Source: Burkholderia sp. Ac-20379
GTDB taxonomy: Bacteria > Pseudomonadota > Gammaproteobacteria > Burkholderiales > Burkholderiaceae
Direction of reading: 5' to 3'
Assembly (NCBI RefSeq): GCF_017104645.1
Contig: NZ_JAAGPF010000042.1
Span: 1-35,915, forward strand
Length of the DNA stretch: 35,915 bases
The translations under genes and the position numbers were made by a program. Shown here one piece after another: positions 24,823 to 33,247 of the stretch. Numbering within the stretch: position 1 is the first letter of the stretch; every line of letters starts with the position of its first letter. The notes beneath the pieces were generated by a model. The model did not search any database. It was not told the origin of the DNA and saw only the letters and a program-made list of their open reading frames with translations.

Positions 24823-25416
24823 ATGTCTCAACCGCGATACCCCGGCGGCGCACGGCTGTTTCATTGGCTGATGGCGGTCGTCATCGTCACCGTCTGGTTC
24901 ATCGGCTTCGGCTCGTCGCACTGGCGGGGCGACGCGCCGCGCGGCGGCACGCCGTTGCTCGTGCACAAGGCCATCGCGTCCACGGTGCTGTTCCTGGTGG
25001 TGGCGCGGCTCGCTTATCGCTGGATCAGGCGCCGCGCCTATCCCGCGCTGCCGCCGACGATTTCGCCGCCGATGCGCGCGCTGGCCACCGCCGTGCACAT
25101 CGTGCTGTACGCGAGCGTGATGATGGCCACGCCGCTGTCGGGCTGGATCTGGAGCTCGGTGGCGGGGCACCCGGTGCCGGTGCTCGGACTGTTCAACCTG
25201 CCGCCGATCGCCGCCGTCGATCACGCGAGCTACGATCGCTGGATGTGGATTCACCGGGCGTTCGCCTGGAGCGCCGGCGCGGTGATTGCCGTGCATGTGC
25301 TTGCCGCGCTCAAGCATCATTTCGTCGACCGCGACGAGATCCTCGTGCGGATGCTGCCGGGGCGGCGGCGGGCTTCGCCACAGGCGTTCGGCACGGCCGT
25401 GCGGGACGGCGACTGA
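24823..25416 (+). CDS. Cytochrome b561 family membrane protein
   Basis: This encodes a 197-residue, four-helix membrane protein. ATG at 24823 follows GGAGGAG, a strong ribosome site. Helix 1 starts RLFHWLMAVVIVTVWF with the first haem-ligand His. Others are in LLVHKAIAS (helix 2), near VHIVLYASVMM (helix 3) and in WIHRAFAWSAGAVIAVHVLAALKHHF (helix 4), the standard di-haem arrangement of bacterial b561 (CybB). These proteins pass electrons from quinol to periplasmic acceptors. The gene is divergent from marR with a TTTGCA-type site between them, which is unusual company for b561 and suggests a link to the catabolic block. Confidence 0.9.
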   Translation: MSQPRYPGGARLFHWLMAVVIVTVWFIGFGSSHWRGDAPRGGTPLLVHKAIASTVLFLVVARLAYRWIRRRAYPALPPTISPPMRALATAVHIVLYASVMMATPLSGWIWSSVAGHPVPVLGLFNLPPIAAVDHASYDRWMWIHRAFAWSAGAVIAVHVLAALKHHFVDRDEILVRMLPGRRRASPQAFGTAVRDGD

Positions 25417-25464
25417 ATCGCCGTCGCTCGGCAAACCGCGCGACGGCGCGGCGAAGTCCCGAAC

Positions 25465-25492
25465 GAGGCTCTGCGCGCGAAACGCGAGCCTC
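25465..25492 (+). terminator. Hairpin downstream of the cytochrome b561 gene
   Basis: GAGGCTC / GAGCCTC outer stem (25465-25471 and 25486-25492), a bulged T, and inner GCG / CGC pairs around loop CGCGAAA, followed by TTGTAT. A likely terminator 48 bp after the stop codon. Confidence 0.5.
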
Positions 25493-25612
25493 TTGTATCA
25501 TGGGCGCCCGCATCCGGCGACGTGCCCACGCCGAGCGACGCTTCGCATCGCGAAGCGTTTTCGCGCTGCCCGCCGCCAGATTTCACGCCTCTTCATTTCA
25601 GCTTTCAATTTC

Positions 25613-26473
25613 ATGCCGATTACCACTCATCGCACCGACAACGACATCGCGATCACGCTGCGCCGTCCCGACATCGCCGGCGACGCGCCCGTCATCGTGC
25701 TGTGCCACGGTTTCTGCGGCATCCAGGACGTGCTGTTGCCGCGCTTTGCCGAAGCGTTCGTCGCGGCCGGCTATGCGGCCGTCACGTTCGACTATCGCGG
25801 CTTCGGCGCGAGCGGCGGCGAGCAGGGGCGCCTGGTGCCGGCGATGCAGATCGAGGACATCGCCACGGTGCTGGCGTTCGTGCGTGCGCAACCCGGCATC
25901 GACGCGGCGCGCGTCGGCCTGTGGGGCACCTCGCTCGGCGGCGGCCATGTGCTGGCCGCGGCGGCGGCCGATCCCGCCGTCAAGGCGGTGGTGAGCCAGT
26001 TGAGCTTCGCCGATGGCGAGCAGGTCGTCACCCGCAGCATGAGCGCCGAGGAAAAGCAGGCGTTCGTCTCGACGCTGGAGCGGATGCAGGACAAGAAGGC
26101 GGCCACCGGCCGCGAGATGTTCGTCGCCATCACCAAGGTGCTGACCGACCCGCAATCGAAGGCGTTCGTCGAGGAAGCGCGTCAGCGCCATCCGGAGATG
26201 GACATCAAGATCCCGTTCCTGACGGTGCGCGAGATGCTGAACTACCGGCCGGCGGCGCATGCGGCCCAGGTGGCGTGCCCGGTGCTGGTGGTGGTGGCGG
26301 GCGAGGACGGCGTCAATCCGCCCGAGCAGGGCACGGCGCTGTACGAGGCGGTAGGCGCTGCAAACAAGGCGCTGCACGTGGAAGCCGGTGCGGGCCACTA
26401 CGACATGTACGACGGCGCGCATTTCGACAGCAGCATCGCGCGCCAGCTCGAATGGTTCGGCGCGCATATCTGA
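25613..26473 (+). CDS. Cytoplasmic alpha/beta hydrolase (dienelactone hydrolase/serine aminopeptidase-like)
   Basis: This encodes a 286-residue protein without a signal peptide. ATG at 25613 is in frame with a long upstream shadow; the MPITTHRTDNDIAITLRRP start is the natural first strand. Motifs: VIVLCHGFCGIQD (oxyanion), TFDYRGFGASGGEQG, the nucleophile in GLWGTSLGGGHVL, the acid in VVAGEDGVNPPEQ and the His in AGHYDMYDG. Such enzymes hydrolyse esters, lactones or peptides; no substrate can be named. It is a separate unit bounded by hairpins on both sides. Confidence 0.85.
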   Translation: MPITTHRTDNDIAITLRRPDIAGDAPVIVLCHGFCGIQDVLLPRFAEAFVAAGYAAVTFDYRGFGASGGEQGRLVPAMQIEDIATVLAFVRAQPGIDAARVGLWGTSLGGGHVLAAAAADPAVKAVVSQLSFADGEQVVTRSMSAEEKQAFVSTLERMQDKKAATGREMFVAITKVLTDPQSKAFVEEARQRHPEMDIKIPFLTVREMLNYRPAAHAAQVACPVLVVVAGEDGVNPPEQGTALYEAVGAANKALHVEAGAGHYDMYDGAHFDSSIARQLEWFGAHI

Positions 26474-26504
26474 ATCTGAAGCACGTCTGAGCATGTGTCC
26501 CAAG

Positions 26505-26543
26505 CGGGGGCGCGCCGGGTCATGCCGGCGCGCCCCCGTTTTT
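26505..26543 (+). terminator. Intrinsic terminator of the hydrolase gene
   Basis: A 14-bp perfect stem (CGGGGGCGCGCCGG / CCGGCGCGCCCCCG) with loop GTCATG is followed by TTTTT. It also lies 11 bp past the end of the convergent TonB receptor gene and may stop that transcript too. Confidence 0.85.
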
Positions 26544-26553
26544 CATGCGGCGC

Positions 26554-28701
26554 TCAATAGACGAAGCGCCCCTGCACGTACACCGTGCGCGGCGCGCCCA
26601 CCATCCGGCCGGCGTTGCCATCGACGTTGCGCGTGTAATAGCGCGCGTCGCCCACGTTGTTGATGCCGGCCGTCAGCGTGCTGCCCTTCATCTTCGGGAT
26701 CTTCCAGTCGGCTTGCAGGTTCCAGACGCGGAAGCCCGGCACGCTGCCGTCGGCCGATTCCGCCACCGTGTTCGCCGTGTCCGAGTATTGCGCACTCTGG
26801 TGCGTGCTCGATACGTTGAAGGTCCACGCGCCGGTTTTGTAGCGCATGCCGACGGTGTCGGTGAAGCGCGAGTAGAACGGCACGTCGCGGCCCGCGAACT
26901 GCCCCGATTCCTGAATCGCCTTCGTGTAGGTGAAGTTGACGTAGGCGTCGAGGCCGCGCAGCGGGCCGTCGTCGGCGAACGCGTAGTCGAACGCCGTTTC
27001 GATGCCCTGATGATGCGTCGCGCCGATGTTCTGGAACGTCGCGGGCACCACGCCCACCACCTGCTGGATCTGGTTGTCGAAGCGCATGTTGAACGCGGTC
27101 ACCTCGGCATGCACCTGATGGCTCGTCCAGCGCGCGCCCACTTCGAACGTCTTCGCGGTTTCGGGCTGCAACGGGTTGATGGCCGATTGCGAATTGAGCT
27201 GCAGGTTCTGCACCGGGCCGAACGAGGTGCTGTAGTCGGTAAACAGCGTCAGCGAAGGCGTCAGCAGATACGACAGGTTCACGGCCGGCAGCGGCTTGTT
27301 GTTCTTCGAACCGAAGCTCTGGCGCAGGATGTCGTCGCGGCGCGTCGATTCGATGTGCTCGTAGCGGATGCCCGGCGTCAGGCGCCAGCGGCCGAACGCG
27401 ATGCGGTCGTCGATATACACGGCGTGCGCGTCGGTCGAATTGTCGAAGCGCGTGGTGCCGCTGAGCAGGCCGGTCAGGATCGACTGGTTGAAGCTGTTGT
27501 CGGTGCCGCGCTCGCGGACGTAGCGGTAGCCGACCGTCACGTCGTGCGCGGTCGGGCCGAGCGTCAGGCGCTGCGTGTAGCGCGGCTCGATGCCGTAGAC
27601 CGAATACGTGCGCGGCTGATCCTGCAACTGCGTGCGCGCCGCATTGATCAGCGAACTCGTGCGGTAGCTCTCGTTGTAGAAGGTTCGGACTTCGAATTCC
27701 TGGGTGGCCGAGATGGTGTTCAGGTAGCCGACGTCGAAGCCCTTGCGGTCGCCGTACCAGAAATCGGTGGGCCGCGTGTTCTGGTACGGATCGGCGTTGT
27801 ATTGCGCTACCGTCAGGCCGCCCGGCGTGTGCGACTTGACGTCGTAGTACGAGAACTTGCCGTACAGCTCGGAGGTGGGCGTCAGCTCGAAGCGCCATTT
27901 CAGTTGCAGGTCGTTGACGCTCTCGTCGCTGCCGACGCGCCAGTCGCGGCCGGCCATGCCCGAATAGAGCAGCGCCACGCCGAGGCCGTTGTCGAGCTGC
28001 GTGCCGAGGAACGTGCTGTATTGCGTGCTCGCGCCGCCGTGCGCGTAGATGTTCTCGCGCATCGTGGCGTCGGCGGTCAGGCCCGGCTGGTTCGGGATCT
28101 CGCGGGTGCGGAAGTTGATCACGCCGCCCACGTTCTGCGGGCCGTAGCGCACCGAGCCGCCGCTGCGCACCACGTCGATCGATTCGATGTTGCCGAGGCT
28201 GATCGGCGCGAACGACATCTGCGGCTGGCCGTACGGCGCGAATGCGAGCGGAATGCCGTCGAGCAGGATCGTCGAGCGCGGCGCATAGCGGCCCGTCAGG
28301 CCGCGCACGCCGATGTTCAGCGAGATCGCGCTGCCGGCCGAGCCGGAGTTGTCGGTGGCCTGCACGCCGGGCACGCGGCGCAGCACGTCGCCGATGCTCG
28401 ACGCGCCGCTCTGCTCGATCGCGTTGTGATCGACCACGGTGCGCGCGCCCGCGAACGTCTTCACGCTGTTCTGCAGGCCGCTGCCGAGCCAGTCGCCCGA
28501 CACGTTGATGGCGTCGAGCGTGGTGTTCTTCAGCGTTTCCTTCGAGGCTTCCTTCTGCGTCTCCTGCGGCGCTTCCTTCGTGCTTGCGTCGGATTCCTGA
28601 GCGAATGCCGGATCGACCAGCGCCGCGCAGGCGAGTGCGGCGAGCGCCGCGCAGCGGGTCAGCCGGGTGGTGTCGGTGAAATGGCGGCCAGTCCTTGCCA
28701 T
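26554..28701 (-). CDS. TonB-dependent outer-membrane receptor (FecA-like siderophore receptor)
   Basis: This encodes a 715-residue protein. The signal peptide ends in DPAFA, then a Lys/Glu-rich spacer leads to the probable TonB box LDAINVSG. The plug domain (about residues 75-200) shows SIGDVLRRVPGVQ, NIGVRGLTGRYAPRSTILLDGIPL and IESIDVVRSGGSVRYGPQNVGGVINFRTRE, as in FecA-like receptors. A 22-strand barrel follows, ending VYVQGRFVY. There is no STN signalling domain and no sigma/anti-sigma pair nearby, so it is a transport-only type. A Fur-like box lies 122 bp upstream, supporting iron regulation. The ligand is unknown: ferric citrate or another Fe(III) chelate is plausible. Confidence 0.9.
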   Translation of the reverse strand: MARTGRHFTDTTRLTRCAALAALACAALVDPAFAQESDASTKEAPQETQKEASKETLKNTTLDAINVSGDWLGSGLQNSVKTFAGARTVVDHNAIEQSGASSIGDVLRRVPGVQATDNSGSAGSAISLNIGVRGLTGRYAPRSTILLDGIPLAFAPYGQPQMSFAPISLGNIESIDVVRSGGSVRYGPQNVGGVINFRTREIPNQPGLTADATMRENIYAHGGASTQYSTFLGTQLDNGLGVALLYSGMAGRDWRVGSDESVNDLQLKWRFELTPTSELYGKFSYYDVKSHTPGGLTVAQYNADPYQNTRPTDFWYGDRKGFDVGYLNTISATQEFEVRTFYNESYRTSSLINAARTQLQDQPRTYSVYGIEPRYTQRLTLGPTAHDVTVGYRYVRERGTDNSFNQSILTGLLSGTTRFDNSTDAHAVYIDDRIAFGRWRLTPGIRYEHIESTRRDDILRQSFGSKNNKPLPAVNLSYLLTPSLTLFTDYSTSFGPVQNLQLNSQSAINPLQPETAKTFEVGARWTSHQVHAEVTAFNMRFDNQIQQVVGVVPATFQNIGATHHQGIETAFDYAFADDGPLRGLDAYVNFTYTKAIQESGQFAGRDVPFYSRFTDTVGMRYKTGAWTFNVSSTHQSAQYSDTANTVAESADGSVPGFRVWNLQADWKIPKMKGSTLTAGINNVGDARYYTRNVDGNAGRMVGAPRTVYVQGRFVY

Positions 28702-29203
28702 GATGCGGTGTGTCCTGTTGTTGTGTTTCGAAACGGTGTTGCCGCCGGCTTCGCGGGTAGCGAGCGTGCCGGGCCACGCACCGTTCGCCGGGCTTGACGG
28801 CGAACGATCGGCATTATTGGAATGAGAATCATGTTTATTCGTAGACGGACTGCGGCCGGTCGGACGAGCGGGGAGGGATGACGGGTCGGGGATCCGGGCA
28901 CCACCGGGTTCGAGCGACCGGCGCGGGCCGGCAGGTACTACGGCTCGGCACGATGCCGCGGGCGCGACGGTCGTGGCGTCGTTCGCGGGTCGGGCTGAAT
29001 GGGTCGATGCGTGGCTGTCGTGACTGCGACGAACTGGCTGGGCGTTCCCGGCGGTCGAGCGACCGCGGGAGAAATCGAGGCATCGGCACTATGCCATCGA
29101 TTTTATTTCGGTATATGAAATATTTTGATGACACCCATCTACGCGATGGATGAATCGCGCGGGGCCGCCGGGCATGGCGCCGGGCGGCCGATGCCGAGGC
29201 GGA
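28702..29203. other. Intergenic region upstream of the TonB receptor
   Basis: There is no supported gene; small open frames are Arg-rich shadows. It contains the Fur-like box at 28823-28837 and an AT-rich patch (29090-29135) with inverted arms ATTTC / GAAAT. Confidence 0.5.
28823..28837. promoter_or_regulatory. Fur-like box
   Basis: TGAGAATCATGTTTA matches 11 of 15 positions of the 7-1-7 Fur consensus TGATAATCATTATCA. It stands in a small AT-rich island 122 bp upstream of the TonB receptor start. Confidence 0.6.
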
Positions 29204-29509
29204 TCAGGCCGCCGGCGGGAAGCCGGTTTTCTGCGGATAGAGGTTGCTGAACGGGAGCACGGTGCGCGTGGCATATACGCCGGCCTGCGTGAACGGCTCG
29301 CCGTCCAGCCAGGTGTGCACGGCTTCGCGCGACGCGAAATCCATCACGAGCAGGCTGCCGACGGGCGTCTTGTCGTCGTCGCCGAACAGCGGGCCGGCAA
29401 AGGCGATGCGTTCCCCGGCGGCCGACAGGTAGGCCTTGTGAGCGGGGCGGATTTCGGTGCGGAGTTCGAACGAATTCGGGCGGTCGAGCAGCGTGATGGC
29501 GAAGAGCAT
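29204..29509 (-). CDS. YciI-like domain protein
   Basis: This encodes a 101-residue protein. ATG at 29509 gives the natural start MLFAITLLDRPNSF. The fold is the ferredoxin-like YCII domain: RTEIRPAHKAYLSAAGERIAFAGPL, then VGSLLVMDFASREAVHTWLDGEPFTQAGVY, with the conserved His in the second helix region and Asp in the EPF turn. YciI-like proteins are small, cytoplasmic and of mostly unknown activity; some act in degradation of aromatic compounds. No operon partner is evident: the next minus-strand gene ends 78 bp upstream. Confidence 0.85.
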   Translation of the reverse strand: MLFAITLLDRPNSFELRTEIRPAHKAYLSAAGERIAFAGPLFGDDDKTPVGSLLVMDFASREAVHTWLDGEPFTQAGVYATRTVLPFSNLYPQKTGFPPAA

Positions 29510-29587
29510 GGGCGGCCTCGGGTGGGGAAAGGCCCCAAGCCTAGCACCGCGGGCCGCCTGATGCAGCACCGCGATGCGCGGCCGCGC

Positions 29588-30328
29588 TCAGATCATCGAG
29601 GCGCCGGGCGTCTTGCCCTTGCCCTGGGCCGGTGCGGCGGGGGCGGCCGTGGCCTCGGCCTTGCCGTTGCCGGCCCGGAACGATTCCAGTTCCGAGGTCA
29701 TGCGCTGCGAATGCTTGCCGTTCGGGTTGTCGAACTGCTCGACCGACTTCACCCAGCGGTTGATCTTCGGCACGTACCAGAACGCCTTGTAAAGCTTGCC
29801 CGACACGTCGCTGGGCTTGCCGTTCGCCTGCGCCGCGTGGTTGATCCACTGGCCGTTGCCTTCGATCTTGATCGCGTCGAAATGGCCGGCCGGCACGTCC
29901 ACGGCCTCGTGGCCGACCACGCGCAGCGTGGTGTCGTAGGTGCGCGTGACCGGCTGCCCGTTCGGCTGCGCTTCGGTGTACTTGACGCGCCATTGCTTGC
30001 CGGCCGTCAGCGGGAACGACAGCGGTTCGCTGATCACCGTCTCGACGCCGTTGATGTCGCGCGAGCGGCTCCAGTTCGCACCGGCCACCGATTGCAGCGG
30101 CGCTTGCGTGGAGCCGGCCGTCTTGATTTCGAAGTAGATGTGATCGGCATCGGTGCGCAGGGCGACGATGCTGTCGTGCGATTGCTTGGTGGTGTCCGCG
30201 CCGGTTTGCAGCGTGTTCAGGTAGGCCCACGTATCGCCGGCCTTGATGGCGGGGGCGGCGATCGTTTCGGCGTGGGAGAGCATCGGAGCGGCCAGCAGCG
30301 CCAGCATCCAGCAAGTCTTCAATTTCAT
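29588..30328 (-). CDS. Exported hypothetical protein, 246 aa
   Basis: Not recognised. ATG at 30328 gives signal peptide MKLKTCWMLALLAAPMLSHA; an ATG four codons earlier is possible. The mature protein begins IAAPAIKAGDTWAYLNTLQTG and reads as antiparallel beta structure: IYFEIKTAG, FPLTAGKQWRVKYTEAQPNG, TYDTTLRVVGHEAVDVPAGHFDAIKIEGNG, KAFWYVPKINRWVKSVEQ. Repeated 'GDTW' and 'PAGxFDAIKIE' stretches occur in periplasmic beta-rich proteins of unknown role. The tail is low complexity (Ala, Gly, Pro, Lys). No enzyme residues could be identified. Confidence 0.7.
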   Translation of the reverse strand: MKLKTCWMLALLAAPMLSHAETIAAPAIKAGDTWAYLNTLQTGADTTKQSHDSIVALRTDADHIYFEIKTAGSTQAPLQSVAGANWSRSRDINGVETVISEPLSFPLTAGKQWRVKYTEAQPNGQPVTRTYDTTLRVVGHEAVDVPAGHFDAIKIEGNGQWINHAAQANGKPSDVSGKLYKAFWYVPKINRWVKSVEQFDNPNGKHSQRMTSELESFRAGNGKAEATAAPAAPAQGKGKTPGASMI

Positions 30329-30437
30329 TGTTTCGGGCATCCCGGGTTGGTCCGGCGCCGATTCTATTGAGGCCAGCTTTCGACTGGCCTTCGGTCGGGC
30401 GCGACTGTGGCGCGGGCGCTCGCCGTGCGGCGCGGAC

Positions 30438-30450
30438 ATGACGACGTCAT
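30438..30450. repeat. Short inverted repeat ATGACG-A-CGTCAT
   Basis: A perfect 6-bp-arm palindrome with one central base, in the 195-bp region between the second aldehyde dehydrogenase gene and the exported unknown gene. Just beside it, GCCGGTTCGG is repeated exactly in tandem (30461-30480). Either could be chance in GC-rich DNA. Confidence 0.35.
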
Positions 30451-30523
30451 ATTGCATGCCGCCGGTTCGGGCCGGTTCGGGCCGGCATCGTGCCGCGGCG
30501 GCGCCGGCCCGCGCGGGTTTCGT

Positions 30524-32008
30524 TCAGGCCGAAATCCGGTGCCGCAGCTCCTGATAGCTGCGCAATCCGGCCACGCCCAGCTCGCGCCCGATCCCGCTGA
30601 GGCCGAGGCCGCCCCAGCAGACCTGCGGGAAGATCAGTTGCGGCGCGTTGATCCACGCCAGCCCCGCGCGCAGCGCCTGTGCCATGCGCCGGCCGGCGGC
30701 TTGGTCGCGCGTGACGACCGTGGCCACCAATCCGTAGTCCGTATCGTTGGCCAGCGCGATGGCTTCGTCGTCGGTGTCGAACGACTTCACGCAGGCCACC
30801 GGGCCGAACACCTCGTCGGTCCACAGCACGTTGTCGGCGGCCGGCTCGGCCACCACCATCGGCGCACGGAAGAACCCGTCCTCGCAGGCCGCGTCGAGCC
30901 GGCCCGAGAACGCCACGCGCGCGCCGGCGGCCAGGCCGGCCTCGACGGCGGCGTCCACGCGCGCGCGGTGCGCGGCCGAAATCAGCGGCCCCATCGCCAC
31001 GCCGCTCACCTGCGGCGGCGCGACCACGAGTGCGTCGACCGCCGCCTCGAACGCCGTCATGAACGCGGCGCTCAGGTTGCGATGCACGAGGATGCGCGCG
31101 GTGGCCGAACACATCTGCCCGGCGTTCGTGAACGCGCCGCCCACCGCGAGCGAGACGGCCAGCGAAACATCGGCATCCTCACGAACGATCAGCGCCGATT
31201 TGCCGCCGAGTTCGAGCGTGACGCGCGTCATGCGCTCGGCGGCGGCGCGCATCACGTGCCGCCCGGCGGCGGTGCTGCCGGTAAACGAGATCTTGTCGAT
31301 GCCGGGATGGGCGGTCAGTTGCGCGCCCACTTCGGCGCCGCCGTTCACGACGTTGACCACGCCCGCCGGCACGCCGGCCGCCTGCACCAGCGCGATCAGC
31401 CGGTGCTCGGCCGGCGCGGTCAGCTCGGACGGCTTCAGTACCGCGGTGCAGCCCGCCGCCAGCGCGGGCGCGAGCTTCCAGGCGGTGGTTACCATCGGGA
31501 AATTCCACGGCACGATCAGCGCGGCCACGCCGACCGCGTCGTAGCTGCGCTCGGCCGAAACCGCCGCGCCATCGAGCGCGATCGATTCGGGCGCGAACAT
31601 CGCCGCGTCGTCGCACAGCCCGGCGTAATAGCGGAACGTGGCCGCCGCGTCGCTCGCGTCGATCCCGGCCTCCGCGGGCGGTTTGCCGCTGATCCGGGAT
31701 TGCAGCGCGGCCAATGCCTCGCGGTCGGCCTCGATGCCGTCGGCGATCGCATGCAGCAGCCGGCCGCGTTCGGCGGCCGGCGTGGCGCGCCAGCCCGGCA
31801 AGGCGGCGCGCGCGGCGCCGATGGCCTCGTCGATCAACGCCGCGTTCGCGCTTTCCTGCCAGCCGGCGGCCGCGCCGGTGGCGGCGTGATGCAGCGGCGT
31901 GCGCGCCGCATCCGAATCGGCGTCGAGAAAGCGCGGCGCGTTGGCGATGGTGGCGGCGGGATAGACGGCGAGGCCGTCGGCGGCGCGACGGGTCGGAACA
32001 AGGCTCAT
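30524..32008 (-). CDS. Aldehyde dehydrogenase (betaine-aldehyde type)
   Basis: This encodes a 494-residue ALDH. ATG at 32008 has GGAGA eight bases upstream; the open frame runs further but is unlike a protein. Catalytic set: Asn169 (VPWNFPM), Lys192 (LKPSE), Glu266 (LELGGKS), Cys300 (NAGQMCSA), normal 34-residue Glu-Cys spacing. The C-terminus SGIGRELGVAGLRSYQE is of the betaine-aldehyde/aminoaldehyde type. The N-terminus is about 20 residues longer than in typical members. It is not closely similar to the first ALDH of the window. Substrate unknown; no pathway partner lies next to it, so it is probably a single-gene unit. Confidence 0.87.
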   Translation of the reverse strand: MSLVPTRRAADGLAVYPAATIANAPRFLDADSDAARTPLHHAATGAAAGWQESANAALIDEAIGAARAALPGWRATPAAERGRLLHAIADGIEADREALAALQSRISGKPPAEAGIDASDAAATFRYYAGLCDDAAMFAPESIALDGAAVSAERSYDAVGVAALIVPWNFPMVTTAWKLAPALAAGCTAVLKPSELTAPAEHRLIALVQAAGVPAGVVNVVNGGAEVGAQLTAHPGIDKISFTGSTAAGRHVMRAAAERMTRVTLELGGKSALIVREDADVSLAVSLAVGGAFTNAGQMCSATARILVHRNLSAAFMTAFEAAVDALVVAPPQVSGVAMGPLISAAHRARVDAAVEAGLAAGARVAFSGRLDAACEDGFFRAPMVVAEPAADNVLWTDEVFGPVACVKSFDTDDEAIALANDTDYGLVATVVTRDQAAGRRMAQALRAGLAWINAPQLIFPQVCWGGLGLSGIGRELGVAGLRSYQELRHRISA

Positions 32009-32280
32009 CGGGATGTCTCCGTGGTTCGTGGCGCTGGGCGAGCGCCCGCGCCGCGACGATGGTAGGGGAGTTGGCGCGGCGGACGAATCGCGAAATCGCG
32101 ATGTCCACATCGACGCGAATCGATGCAACCGGCCGGCCGGTGGCCGGGAATGCGACACAGTGGAAGAGCACATGCGGCGCGCGCCGCAGATCGATCGGTA
32201 CGCGCCGCGTCGGCGGTCGAGCCGGCGCCCGACGATCGGCTGATGGCCGCGATGGCGGCGCCCTTTAGGCGCGCAGGCCG

Positions 32281-33210
32281 TCAAACGTAGAAGTAGCGCA
32301 CCAGATGGAAGAACACCGGGGCGGCGAAGCAGATCGAATCGACGCGGTCGAGCATGCCGCCGTGGCCGGCGATCATGGTGCCCCAATCCTTCGCGCCGAG
32401 CGAGCGCTTGACGGCCGACAGCACCAGCCCGCCGACGAAGCCGGCCAGCACGATCGCGAGCGACATCAGCAGCGCCGCGCCGAAGCCGAACGGCGTGACG
32501 CGATAGAGCGCGCCGCCGCACAGCGTGGCCAGCAGCCCGCCGCCGATGAAGCCCTCGACGGTTTTCGACGGGCTCAGGTGCGGCGCGATCTTCCGGCGTC
32601 CGAACAGTTTGCCGACCACGTATTGCAGCACGTCGCTGATCTGCACGACCAGGAGGAAATAGAACAGCAGCAGCGCGTTGTGGCCGTCGTAGCCGCGAAT
32701 GTCGAGGATCAGCAGCGCCGGCGCGTGGCTCAGGCCGTAGACGCACACCATCAGCGCCCAGTTGATCTTGGCGTTGCGGCTCAGGAAATCGCGCGTGTCC
32801 TGGGTCAGCGCCGATACGAACGACAGCGCGAAGAACAGGTGCACCGGCACGAAGATCGAATACATGCCGTACCAATTCACGCCCAGCAGCACGTATTGCA
32901 CGGGAATCGCGATGAAGAACGCGACGAACAGCGTGGTGTGATCGCTGGCCGTGGTGGGCGTGAGCGTGATGAATTCGCGCAGCGTCAGGTACGACAGGAA
33001 CATGAACACCACGTAGGTGGCGATCGGCCCGAGCCCGATGGCGATCGCCATGATCGCGATCATGGCCCACCAGGCGCGGATCCGCTGATTCAGGTTGACG
33101 ATGGTGGCGCTCTTGCCGCCGTCGCGCGCGCCGAGCACGGCGCCGACGATCGTCGCGATGACCAGCAGGCCGGTGACGCTGCCGACCAGTTCCCAGAAAA
33201 GTGTCCGCAT
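32281..33210 (-). CDS. Phosphatidate cytidylyltransferase (CdsA/YnbB-like)
   Basis: This encodes a 309-residue polytopic membrane protein. ATG at 33210 is the natural start; the longer frame is His/Arg-rich. The family signature is near the C-terminus: SAVKRSLGAKDWGTMI then AGHGGMLDRVDS, matching the CDP-diglyceride synthase pattern with KD and HGG-x-DRxD. The reaction is CTP + phosphatidate to CDP-diacylglycerol + PPi in the inner membrane. The FAAPVFFHLVRYFYV ending is like YnbB of E. coli as I recall it. It starts 37 bp after the acyltransferase gene, surely one operon, and diverges from a CDP-alcohol phosphatidyltransferase gene that would use its product. Confidence 0.9.
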   Translation of the reverse strand: MRTLFWELVGSVTGLLVIATIVGAVLGARDGGKSATIVNLNQRIRAWWAMIAIMAIAIGLGPIATYVVFMFLSYLTLREFITLTPTTASDHTTLFVAFFIAIPVQYVLLGVNWYGMYSIFVPVHLFFALSFVSALTQDTRDFLSRNAKINWALMVCVYGLSHAPALLILDIRGYDGHNALLLFYFLLVVQISDVLQYVVGKLFGRRKIAPHLSPSKTVEGFIGGGLLATLCGGALYRVTPFGFGAALLMSLAIVLAGFVGGLVLSAVKRSLGAKDWGTMIAGHGGMLDRVDSICFAAPVFFHLVRYFYV

Positions 33211-33247
33211 GGTGTGGTGGTGTCGTGTCGTGGTGAGGGGCGCGGCC

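Noticed and set aside
26545-28797. 750-codon open frame antisense to the TonB receptor gene
   Set aside because: Shadow frame in high-GC DNA; the product is Arg/Ala/Val-rich without domains, while the opposite strand has a complete receptor.
28878-29153. 91-codon frame between the TonB receptor and YciI-like genes
   Set aside because: Arg/Gly-rich, no ribosome site and no domain; judged non-coding.
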